Assembly (NCBI GenBank): GCA_963812075.1
Contig: CAWETN010000009.1
Coordinates: 1-64,000, forward strand
Origin: JAMXLO01 sp963812075
GTDB lineage: Bacteria > Pseudomonadota > Alphaproteobacteria > Acetobacterales > Acetobacteraceae
Length of the DNA stretch: 64,000 bases
Reading direction: 5' to 3'
Below, piece by piece: positions 57,248 through 64,000 of this stretch. A model generated the notes under the pieces. The model was not told where the DNA came from. It did not search any database and worked only from the letters and a program-made list of their open reading frames with translations. Made by a program: the position numbers and the translations under genes. Position 1 is the first letter of the stretch, and every line of letters starts with the position of its first letter.

Positions 57248-59377
57248 ATGGAGTTCTGGACAGAACCGCAGATGGCGTCGATCCACAAAATGCTCAACCC
57301 GCGCTCCATCGCGATCGTGGGCGCCACGCCGCGGATGCAGTATGGCGGGCGGATGCTGGCTGCGGCGCTCAAGGCCAAGGACCGGGTGCGGATTCATGCC
57401 GTGAACCCGCGTTATGACGAAATCATGGGGGTGAAGTCCTACCCAAGCGTCACGGCCCTGCCGGAGGCCCCCGACGTGGTGGGCATCGTGGTGCCCTACG
57501 ACCAGGTGCTCGATGTCCTCCAGGAAAGCCACCGCAAGGGGGCGGGATCGGCGATCGTGATCTCGGCGGGCTTTGCCGAGCGGGGCGTGGACGACCGGCG
57601 CGATCTGCAGGGGGAATTGGGCGAATTTGCCCGCGCCTCGGGCATGCGCATCAGCGGCCCGAACTGCCTGGGGCTGGCGAACGTCAAGCACGATATCTGG
57701 GCCACATCTTCCTCGCGCGGAGCGGATGGCCTGAGCGGGCCGATCGGCCTGGTGTGCCAGAGCGGCGCGACGGCATTCGGGCCGTTCCTGGTGCGCGCGG
57801 TGGAGAACGGCATCGGCTTCAGCTACATCATCTCGACCGGCAACGAGGCGGACCTCGATTTTACCGATTTCGCCCGCTACCTGCTCGACGATCCGGATAC
57901 GCGGGTCATTGCCGGCTTCGTCGAAGGCTTCAAGCGGGCCGACAAGTTTCTCGAAGTGGCAAAGCTTGCAGCGGAGCGCGGCAAGCCGATTGTGCTGATC
58001 AAGATCGGGCGTTCGGAACTCGGAGCGAGGGCGGCACGCTCGCATACCGCGGCGCTGACGGGCGCCGATGCCCGCTACGATGCGAGCTTCGCCCAGTACG
58101 GGGTGATCCGGGTCCAGGATTACGACGAGCTCCTGGAGGTCGCACACCTCATGGCTCACACGCAGAAGCCCCGCGTGCCCGGCATCGCGGTGGTGTCCCA
58201 CTCGGGCGGCATCAGTTCGCTTACCGCCGACATGTGCGGCCAGGCCGGTCTCGATCTGCCGCCGCTTGGCGAAGCGGCGCGTGACGGCATCAACGGGATC
58301 CTGAAGGGCTTCGGGTGGGCGGCGAATCCTGCCGATGTGACCGGCTTTGCCAACAGCGAGTCCTTCCCGCAGATCATGCAGCATATGATCGACGATCCCC
58401 GAATGGGGACGCTCGTCGTGGCGAGCGCCGGCGCGGACGCCCAGGCGCAGCAGGTCGTCAGCCAGCGCGATCGGACCGACAAGGGTGTGGTGTTCCTGTG
58501 GACTGGAAGCCGGGACGCCAAACCTGGCCTGGCACAGCTCAAGACCGCCCGGATCCCTGTGTTCTACACGCCGGACTCGTTGGCCCGCGGCCTGCGAAGC
58601 CGTTTGGCGTATCACACATGGCGCGAGCGCCGCCTGGCCGATGGCTTTGCCAGCGCTCCGTCGCGCTCGCCGGAGCAGGATGAGGCCATCGCCCAGGCGC
58701 TTGGCCTGAGGCGTGCGACACTTTCGGAGTCCGAGAGCAAGCGTCTGTTGGCAGCCTGGGGAGTCGGGAGTGCGCGTGAGCGCCTGGTGGGGTCCGCGGA
58801 GGCTGCCGTCGAGGCCGCGGAGCAGCTCGGGTTTCCGGTGGCTCTCAAGGTCGATTCGCCGGATATTCTGCACAAGACAGAGGCCGGAGTCGTGCGACTG
58901 AATCTGCGTGATGCAGCTCACGTGCGAACCGCCTGTGCGGAGATCCTGGCCAGTGCCAGGGCTTATGCGCCGCAGGCTCGGATCAGCGGCGTGTTGGTAC
59001 AGGAGATGGTCGGAGACGGTGTCGAAGTCATCGTTGGCGTGTCCTGCGACCCGCAATTGGGTCCGATGCTGCTATTCGGCAGTGGCGGCGTGATGGTCGA
59101 GGTCTACAACGATGTGGCGCTGCGACGCTGCCCCATCACGCGCAGCGAAGCGCGGGCGATGATCGCTGAGGTCAAAGGCGCCCGGTTGCTCCAGGGCTTT
59201 CGGGGACGGCCGGCGGCGGACGTCGAGGCGTTGGAGGATACGCTGGTGCGGGTGTCGCACCTCGCCATGCACATGGAAGGGCATCTGGCGGAGCTGGATA
59301 TCAATCCGCTCATGGTGCTGCCCTCAGGCCAGGGCGTGAAGGCGGTAGATGCGCTCGTCGTGTTTCACAGCACCTGA
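57248..59377 (+). CDS. NDP-forming acyl-CoA synthetase (acetate--CoA ligase type, fused subunits)
   Basis: 709 residues. CoA-binding Rossmann domain NPRSIAIVGATPRMQYGG, then ISGPNCLGLANV, succinyl-CoA-ligase-like domain with the phosphorylated His region VVSHSGGISSLTADMCGQ, followed by an ATP-grasp domain from SESESKRLLAAWGV to GHLAELDINPLMVLP. The order (alpha then beta) is that of ADP-forming acetyl-CoA synthetases and related enzymes such as feruloyl-CoA synthetase. No GNAT domain is fused. The start follows CAGGGG. Confidence 0.88.
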   Translation: MEFWTEPQMASIHKMLNPRSIAIVGATPRMQYGGRMLAAALKAKDRVRIHAVNPRYDEIMGVKSYPSVTALPEAPDVVGIVVPYDQVLDVLQESHRKGAGSAIVISAGFAERGVDDRRDLQGELGEFARASGMRISGPNCLGLANVKHDIWATSSSRGADGLSGPIGLVCQSGATAFGPFLVRAVENGIGFSYIISTGNEADLDFTDFARYLLDDPDTRVIAGFVEGFKRADKFLEVAKLAAERGKPIVLIKIGRSELGARAARSHTAALTGADARYDASFAQYGVIRVQDYDELLEVAHLMAHTQKPRVPGIAVVSHSGGISSLTADMCGQAGLDLPPLGEAARDGINGILKGFGWAANPADVTGFANSESFPQIMQHMIDDPRMGTLVVASAGADAQAQQVVSQRDRTDKGVVFLWTGSRDAKPGLAQLKTARIPVFYTPDSLARGLRSRLAYHTWRERRLADGFASAPSRSPEQDEAIAQALGLRRATLSESESKRLLAAWGVGSARERLVGSAEAAVEAAEQLGFPVALKVDSPDILHKTEAGVVRLNLRDAAHVRTACAEILASARAYAPQARISGVLVQEMVGDGVEVIVGVSCDPQLGPMLLFGSGGVMVEVYNDVALRRCPITRSEARAMIAEVKGARLLQGFRGRPAADVEALEDTLVRVSHLAMHMEGHLAELDINPLMVLPSGQGVKAVDALVVFHST

Positions 59378-59392
59378 AGTGAGGCTGAGGAG

Positions 59393-60700
59393 CTATTCCG
59401 CGTCTCCGTCTACAACCAGCGCAGAAACACATAGTACATCGAATGCCGCATCCAGTTCCTCGCGCGTGATCGTCAGCGGCGGACACAACGTCAGGACATT
59501 CCCACCGCCGACCTTGAAGCTCAGGCCGGCCGACAGGCAACGATACATCATCTTCTCGGCGAACGCTGCGTCGGCGACCTCCGCCCCGAACGACACCCCC
59601 AGCCCACGGGCCATCCGGACGCACGGCATGGCCTGCAGCCGCTCCAGCCCATACGCGCCGAGTTCGCGCGATCGTTCCAGCAGCCCCTCGTCGCGGATCA
59701 CGTCCAGCGTCGCCAGCGCTGCGGCGCAGCCGACCGAACTCTTCTCATGCGTGTAGTGCCCGAGCGCGCGATCGGCAGCGACATCGAGGTCTTCGCGCGC
59801 GATCAGTGCTGCCATCGGGAACACGCCGCCGCCCAGCCCCTTGCCCAGCACCAGCATGTCCGGCACGCAGTCCACCTGCTCGCAGGCGAACATCGTGCCG
59901 GTGCGGCCGAGGCAGCTCGGGATCTCGTCGAAGATCAGCAGCGCGCCGTGCCGGTCGCAGCTCGCGCGCACGCGCGGCCAGAAATCCGCAGGCGGGGCCT
60001 CCAGGGTTGTCCAGCGCACCGGTTCGGCGATGACCGCGCCGACATCGCCCTGCACCTCCAGCACGTAGTCGATGTAATCCGCCAGCCCCTCGTGCGAGCC
60101 GAAGAAGCGCGGCGCCAGCGCCGGCGGCGGCACGTGCTCGGTACCCGGCAGCAGCGGGCCCGCGTCGCGCCGAAAGATCGCCTCGCCACCGACCGAGATC
60201 GCGTCGAGCGACGCGCCGTGGAATGCGTCCCACATGGACAGCGTCTTGTGCCGCCCGGTCGCATGCCGCGCCAGCTTCAGCGCCATGCCGATCGCCGCCG
60301 TGCCGGACGGCGCGAACAGCACCTTGTTCAGCCGCCCGGGCGCCAGCTCTGCCAGCCGCCGCGCCAACTCGATCGCCGCGCGGTTGGTGTAGCGGCGCGG
60401 CGAGAACGGCAGCGTGGCGAGTTGCCGCGTCACCGCCTCGACGACGCGCGGATGGCCGTAGCCGACCTGATGCACGCTGTTGCCGTGGAAATCCATGATC
60501 CGCCGGCCGGCGCTGTCGATCAGGTAGATGCCTTCGGCACGCTCCACCACGTTCAGGCACGGCGTGGACAGCGCCTGGTGCAGGAACCAGCGCGAGTCCT
60601 CGTCCAGCAGCGCCTGCGTCTCGACATCGATGTAGCCGCGCTGCCACGCGGCTCGTGCGTCGCCCAGGTTGATGTCGCCTTCGCTTCGGTCGTGCATCAT
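59393..60700 (-). CDS. pbfA: PLP-dependent class III aminotransferase-fold protein, candidate PbfA
   Basis: 435 residues. PLP site: LLIFDEIPSCLGRTGTMFA with Asp258 and VLGKGLGGGVFPM with Lys287. Long N-terminal arm then GRRIMDFHGNSVHQVGYGHPRVVEA. The gene is divergent from phnX with 34 bases between starts, and PbfA, an (R)-1-hydroxy-2-aminoethylphosphonate ammonia-lyase with this fold, is typically encoded beside phnX. It would yield phosphonoacetaldehyde for PhnX. A phnW-like aminotransferase is excluded because PhnW has the fold type of a class V enzyme. Confidence 0.75.
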   Translation of the reverse strand: MMHDRSEGDINLGDARAAWQRGYIDVETQALLDEDSRWFLHQALSTPCLNVVERAEGIYLIDSAGRRIMDFHGNSVHQVGYGHPRVVEAVTRQLATLPFSPRRYTNRAAIELARRLAELAPGRLNKVLFAPSGTAAIGMALKLARHATGRHKTLSMWDAFHGASLDAISVGGEAIFRRDAGPLLPGTEHVPPPALAPRFFGSHEGLADYIDYVLEVQGDVGAVIAEPVRWTTLEAPPADFWPRVRASCDRHGALLIFDEIPSCLGRTGTMFACEQVDCVPDMLVLGKGLGGGVFPMAALIAREDLDVAADRALGHYTHEKSSVGCAAALATLDVIRDEGLLERSRELGAYGLERLQAMPCVRMARGLGVSFGAEVADAAFAEKMMYRCLSAGLSFKVGGGNVLTLCPPLTITREELDAAFDVLCVSALVVDGDAE

Positions 60701-60734
60701 GCGATGCTGAGCGGATGACGCGAACGAGGCAACC

Positions 60735-61547
60735 GTGAAGATTCAGGCAGCGATCCTCGACTGGGCGGGCACCGTGGTGGATCACGGCAGCCGCGCGCCG
60801 ATGGGCGCCTTCGTGCGCGCCTTCGCACAGTTCGGCGTGGCGGTGAGCATCGCCGATGCACGCGGGCCGATGGGCATGGCGAAATGGGACCATATCCGCG
60901 CGGTCGGCCAGACGCCCTCGGTCGCCGCAGCCTGGCGCGCGCGGCACGGCCGCGACTTCAGCGAAGGCGACGTCGACGCGATCTTCCAGGTGTTCGAGCC
61001 GATGAACATCGCCGCGGTGCGCGACCATGCCGATATCATCCCCGGCGCGATCGCCGCCATCGAGGCGCTGCGCGCACGCGGCGTCCGCATCGCCGGTACG
61101 ACCGGCTACACGCGGCCGATCATGGATGTCGTCGAGCCGATCGCGGCCGCCGCGGGCTATGCGCCGGAGCTGACCGTATGCGCCGGCGATCTGCCGGCGG
61201 GGCGACCGTCACCGCTGATGATGTGGTACGCGATGGCGAAACTCGGCGTATGGCCGGCGACGAGCGTGGTGAAGGTGGACGACACGGCCCCCGGCATCGG
61301 CGAGGGGCGGGCGGCCGGCACGTGGACCATCGGTATCGCGCTGACCGGCAATGCGGCGGGTCTGTCAGCCGAGGAACTCACCGCGCTGTCGGATGCCGAC
61401 CGTGTCACCCTCCGCCAGCAGGCGTCAGCCGAGCTTCGGGATGCCGACATGGTGATCGACGGTATCGCTGATCTGCCGCGCGCGATCGAGGCGATCGATG
61501 CGCGGCTGGCGGCCGGCGAGCGTCCTAGTTCGACCGCGCCGGGCTGA
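60735..61547 (+). CDS. phnX: Phosphonoacetaldehyde hydrolase
   Basis: 270 residues, GTG start. HAD superfamily: nucleophile Asp9 in AILDWAGTVVDHG, the Schiff-base lysine Lys50 in GPMGMAKWDHIR, TTGYTRPIMD and VVKVDDTAPGIGEGRAAGTW. It splits phosphonoacetaldehyde into acetaldehyde and phosphate. With the divergent PbfA-like gene it gives a short route from hydroxylated aminoethylphosphonate to phosphate and acetaldehyde. Confidence 0.95.
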   Translation: MKIQAAILDWAGTVVDHGSRAPMGAFVRAFAQFGVAVSIADARGPMGMAKWDHIRAVGQTPSVAAAWRARHGRDFSEGDVDAIFQVFEPMNIAAVRDHADIIPGAIAAIEALRARGVRIAGTTGYTRPIMDVVEPIAAAAGYAPELTVCAGDLPAGRPSPLMMWYAMAKLGVWPATSVVKVDDTAPGIGEGRAAGTWTIGIALTGNAAGLSAEELTALSDADRVTLRQQASAELRDADMVIDGIADLPRAIEAIDARLAAGERPSSTAPG

Positions 61548-61740
61548 CCTCGGCGATGTAGATGACGTCGCCGGTTGCGGTGTCGGGGCTGCCGGGCGGC
61601 GCCATCGCGACGACATGGCCGTTGCCCTGCATGGCGATCCAACTTGGCTCGGTCTTCGCGGCCCGCTTGGCTTCCTCGATCACCTCGCCGGGAACCTCCG
61701 GCCAGAGCGACTCCTCCAGCACCCGGATGCGATCCATCAT
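61525..61740 (-). CDS. Small hypothetical protein
   Basis: 71 residues from ATG 61740; the second ATG (61737) has better spacing to AGGAGGG. Segments DRIRVLEESLWPEVPGEVIEEAKRAAK (helix) and ATGDVIYIAEVSPARSN (beta) are typical of small soluble proteins. No family recognised. It overlaps the convergent phnX end by 23 bases, and lies 23 bases downstream of the permease gene on the same strand, so may be cotranscribed with it. Confidence 0.55.
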   Translation of the reverse strand: MMDRIRVLEESLWPEVPGEVIEEAKRAAKTEPSWIAMQGNGHVVAMAPPGSPDTATGDVIYIAEVSPARSN

Positions 61741-61763
61741 GCCCTCCTGACTGTGTCGCGTGC

Positions 61764-63089
61764 TCAACGCCACATCAGCCAGAACGTTCCCACTGACAGC
61801 GTCAGCCCCGTCAGCGGCGCGCCCACCCGGAAATAGTCCCAGAAGCTGATCACCACGCCGCGCCGCGCCGCTTTCTCCACCACGATCAGGTTGGCGATGG
61901 ACCCCAGCACCGTGAAGTTGCCGGCAAGTGTCGAGGCCATGGCGATGACGAGCCAGGCGTGGTCATGGTCCGGCAGTGCCGCGACGAACGGCTTCAGCAG
62001 CAGCACGGCGGGGACATTGCTCACCAGGTTCGACAGCACGGCCGTCACGGCGGTCAACATCGGCGTCGAGGCCAGGTGCAGTTCACCGACGGCAGCGACC
62101 AGCCGAGGCGTCAGCAGTGCGCGTTCGGCGCCCGCCACGATGATGAACAGCCCGGCGAACATCAGCAGCAGCGACCAGTCGATCTCGGCGTAGACGCGTG
62201 CACTCTTCACGCGCCGGGTCAGCAGCAGCAGCGCGCCGACGACGACCGCAGCCTTTGCCGGCGGTTGGCCGGCGAAGAACAGCGCGACCACCAGCGCGGT
62301 CGCCAGCAGCGACCGGACGACCAGCACCCGATTGACGCGCAGCCGCGGCACGCGGGCCTGGCGCCCCGCGGCGCGCAGATCGCGCCAGTGCACCAGCGCC
62401 AGCAAACCGATCGTCAGTACCAGCCCGATAAGCGCGACCGGTGCCAGCGCCGCGACGAACTGCGGATAAGGGATCTGCGAGAAACTGCCGATCATCATGT
62501 TCTGCGGATTGCCGGTGATCGTCGCCGTCGAGCCGACGTTGGACGCCATCGCCACCGCCAGCAGGTACGGCACGGGGTTGCGTCCCAGGCCGAGCGTCAG
62601 CTCCAGCACCAGCGGCGCCATCACCAGGCAGATCGCGTCGTTGACCAGAAACGCCGAAAACACGCCGGAGACGCCGACCATCGCCGCGAGCAGCAGCACC
62701 GGTTGGCGCACGTGCCGCGCCACGAAGGCGTTCACCAGCGCGAAGAAGCCCGAGATGCGCAGGTTGGCGACCACGATCATCATGCCAAGCAGCAAGGTGA
62801 TGGTGCCGAGGTCGATGGCCTGGTACGCCTCGTCCAGCGAGACCGCGCCGGAAGCCACCATCAGGCAGGCACCCACCAGCGCCACACCGGCGCGGTCGAT
62901 CGACAGCCCCGGCACCTTGCCGATCGCCAGCGCCAGGTAGCTGGCCACGAAGATCGCCGCGGCGGCGAGGCGGCGGCCGGCAGCGCCTTCGCCGGGCATC
63001 AGCCAGGGCAGCGCCGCGGTGCCAAGCGCCAGCAGAAGCAGGAGCCCGACCGCAGTCAGGCTCCCGAGAACCCACCAGCGTCCGGTCAT
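61764..63089 (-). CDS. ArsB/NhaD-type anion permease (SLC13/ion transporter superfamily)
   Basis: 441 residues, 11-12 membrane helices. Family signatures: IDLGTITLLLGMMIVVANLRISGFF, VSGVFSAFLVNDAICLVMAPLVLEL, ASNVGSTATITGNPQNMMIGSFSQIPY (the T-x-x-G-N-P-x-N motif) and TAVLSNLVSNVPAVLLLKPF. Members carry arsenite, sodium, dicarboxylates or sulfate; the specificity cannot be read. No arsR or arsC is near. Confidence 0.88.
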   Translation of the reverse strand: MTGRWWVLGSLTAVGLLLLLALGTAALPWLMPGEGAAGRRLAAAAIFVASYLALAIGKVPGLSIDRAGVALVGACLMVASGAVSLDEAYQAIDLGTITLLLGMMIVVANLRISGFFALVNAFVARHVRQPVLLLAAMVGVSGVFSAFLVNDAICLVMAPLVLELTLGLGRNPVPYLLAVAMASNVGSTATITGNPQNMMIGSFSQIPYPQFVAALAPVALIGLVLTIGLLALVHWRDLRAAGRQARVPRLRVNRVLVVRSLLATALVVALFFAGQPPAKAAVVVGALLLLTRRVKSARVYAEIDWSLLLMFAGLFIIVAGAERALLTPRLVAAVGELHLASTPMLTAVTAVLSNLVSNVPAVLLLKPFVAALPDHDHAWLVIAMASTLAGNFTVLGSIANLIVVEKAARRGVVISFWDYFRVGAPLTGLTLSVGTFWLMWR

Positions 63090-63509
63090 TCAGTGATTCG
63101 GCCAGAGCCCCGGAGTCGCAACCTCCAGCGAATTTCCGTCCGGATCGCGGAAATACAGGCTGGTGCCGCCGCGCGGCCAGCGGATGCGGCTCTCCACCTC
63201 GATGCCCTGGCGCTTCAGGTGCTCCTCCCAGGCGGCGACCTCGCCGAACGGGATGGCGAAGCAGAGATGCAGCGCGCCGGTGCCGTGATGCGGCGGGATG
63301 AAGCCGCCCGGCACGGGCGCCGGCTCATTGGTGGCGCCGTGGTGGAACAGCAGCAGCACCTGGCTGCCGGGCACGCCCAGCGCGCACATCCGGCCGTCGT
63401 GCACGAAGCGTTCGAAGCCGAACACGCGCTCGTAGAAGGCGCAGGCGCGGTCGAGGTCGGTGACATAGAGCGAGGTCTCCAGGACGGAGCTCACCCTGGG
63501 GATGGGCAT
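63090..63509 (-). CDS. VOC family (glyoxalase/dioxygenase fold) protein
   Basis: 139 residues in two beta-alpha-beta-beta-beta modules: VLETSLYVTDLDRACAFYERVFGF and HGTGALHLCFAIPFGEVAAWEEHLKRQGIEVES, ending TSLYFRDPDGNSLEVATPGLW with the metal Glu. This is the pattern of fosfomycin-resistance, glyoxalase I and dioxygenase relatives. It lies 1 base upstream of the permease gene on the same strand. ATG 63509 follows GGAGGCCTCCG. Confidence 0.9.
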   Translation of the reverse strand: MPIPRVSSVLETSLYVTDLDRACAFYERVFGFERFVHDGRMCALGVPGSQVLLLFHHGATNEPAPVPGGFIPPHHGTGALHLCFAIPFGEVAAWEEHLKRQGIEVESRIRWPRGGTSLYFRDPDGNSLEVATPGLWPNH

Positions 63510-63580
63510 CGGAGGCCTCCCGGCGGTCTCTGTCCTAACTGGTTCCGGTGCTATGGTGGGGCAAGCGAAGGAATCGGGCC

Positions 63581-64000
63581 ATGCCAGCTCATTTCGATCT
63601 GTTGATCCGCAACGGCACCTGTGTGCTGCCCATGGGGCATCGAGGCCACCGATGTCGGCGTGCGCCACGGCCGCATCGCTGCGCTGGGCGTCGCTGCCGA
63701 CGCCACGGCGGACGAGGTGATCGACGCCCGGGGGCTGCACGTGCTGCCCGGCCTGATCGACCCGCACGTCCACCTGCGCGATCCCGGCGACAAGGCGGTG
63801 GAGACGATCCCCACCGGCACGCGGGCGGCGGTGCTGGGCGGATTGGCCGCGGTGTTCGACATGCCGAACACGGCGCCCTCGATCGTCGATGCGGACCGGC
63901 TGGCGTGGAAGCAGGACTACGTCGAGCGCGAGGCGTGGTGCGACATCGGTCTGTATGTCGGCGGGACGAAGCAGAACATTCCGCGAGCTGGCGGCGCTGG
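63581..64000 (+). CDS. pyrC: Dihydroorotase, 5' part, frameshifted, cut by window end
   Basis: The first 140 codons of an amidohydrolase: FDLLIRNGTCVLP, then (other frame) IEATDVGVRHGRIAALG, VLPGLIDPHVHLRDPGDKAVETIPTGTRAAVLGG with the zinc-binding H-x-H, VFDMPNTAPSIVDADRL. These match dihydroorotase (type related to PyrC/PydB, also hydantoinase-like), which closes carbamoyl aspartate in pyrimidine synthesis. Extra bases at about 63628 and 63985 break the frame. The rest lies beyond the window. Confidence 0.85.
   Translation, partial: MPAHFDLLIRNGTCVLPMGHRGHRCRRAPRPHRCAGRRCRRHGGRGDRRPGAARAARPDRPARPPARSRRQGGGDDPHRHAGGGAGRIGRGVRHAEHGALDRRCGPAGVEAGLRRARGVVRHRSVCRRDEAEHSASWRRW

Overview
The window is GC-rich (strong third-position G/C bias), gene-dense chromosomal DNA from an alphaproteobacterium. 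The gene content (hdaA-ppk-ppx block, purM/purN beside a CDP-alcohol phosphatidyltransferase and a PerM-like permease, an IalB-family protein, a DUF2336 protein, a succinylase-type lysine pathway) fits the Rhodospirillales/Acetobacterales. I infer this from gene families only; there is no rRNA or other marker, and I found no convincing tRNA. Many conserved genes are interrupted by single-base indels, nearly all of them one extra base. They affect housekeeping genes such as purM, argG, rlmN and pyrC, so much of this is probably uncorrected read or assembly error. I annotate these loci as frameshifted CDSs spanning the reconstructed gene.

Region by region. 1-3.5 kb is a gene-poor stretch of very small genes. 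It holds two paralogous one-helix proteins, each preceded by an EcfG-like promoter, and two candidate sibling small RNAs with the same promoter geometry and terminator stem. 3.5-5.05 kb is an IS256-family element. 5.6-17 kb carries a lytic transglycosylase-like protein, the translation factor EttA, a two-gene nucleotidyltransferase cassette, a class II aldolase, GNAT and methyltransferase genes, a large MscS channel, a ThDP enzyme, a CoA transferase and a CapA-like protein. 17-28.8 kb is the conserved core: ppx, ppk and hdaA on one strand, then a secreted protein, a Tat-exported Gly/Asn repeat protein and DoxX, then the PerM-like permease and phosphatidyltransferase, with purM-purN diverging from them.

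28.9-45 kb has yraN, a DUF2934 protein, a DUF2336 plus PAS-GAF-GGDEF signalling pair, dapD-dapE followed by two tandem related membrane proteins, an MHS transporter, an HpcH/HpaI aldolase, a TetR-HlyD-ABC-ABC2 efflux operon with a clear operator palindrome, a TSUP permease, an Fsr-like exporter and a DUF1223 protein. 45-52 kb (argG, a secreted alpha/beta hydrolase, rlmN, ialB, an SPOUT RNA methyltransferase, a SAM methyltransferase) contains the densest cluster of frameshifts.

52-64 kb carries a truncated hemoglobin with a PAS protein, a phytanoyl-CoA dioxygenase-like protein, an orphan peptide-type binding protein with a YdcF protein, an SDR lacking its catalytic lysine, an acyl-CoA synthetase (NDP-forming type), a divergent phosphonate pair (PbfA-like lyase and PhnX), an ArsB/NhaD-type permease, a VOC protein and the start of a dihydroorotase. 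No single large new system is obvious. The most promising leads are the sibling sRNAs and EcfG-type small membrane proteins at the left end, the Gly/Asn repeat protein inserted in the hdaA block, and the small nucleotidyltransferase cassette.
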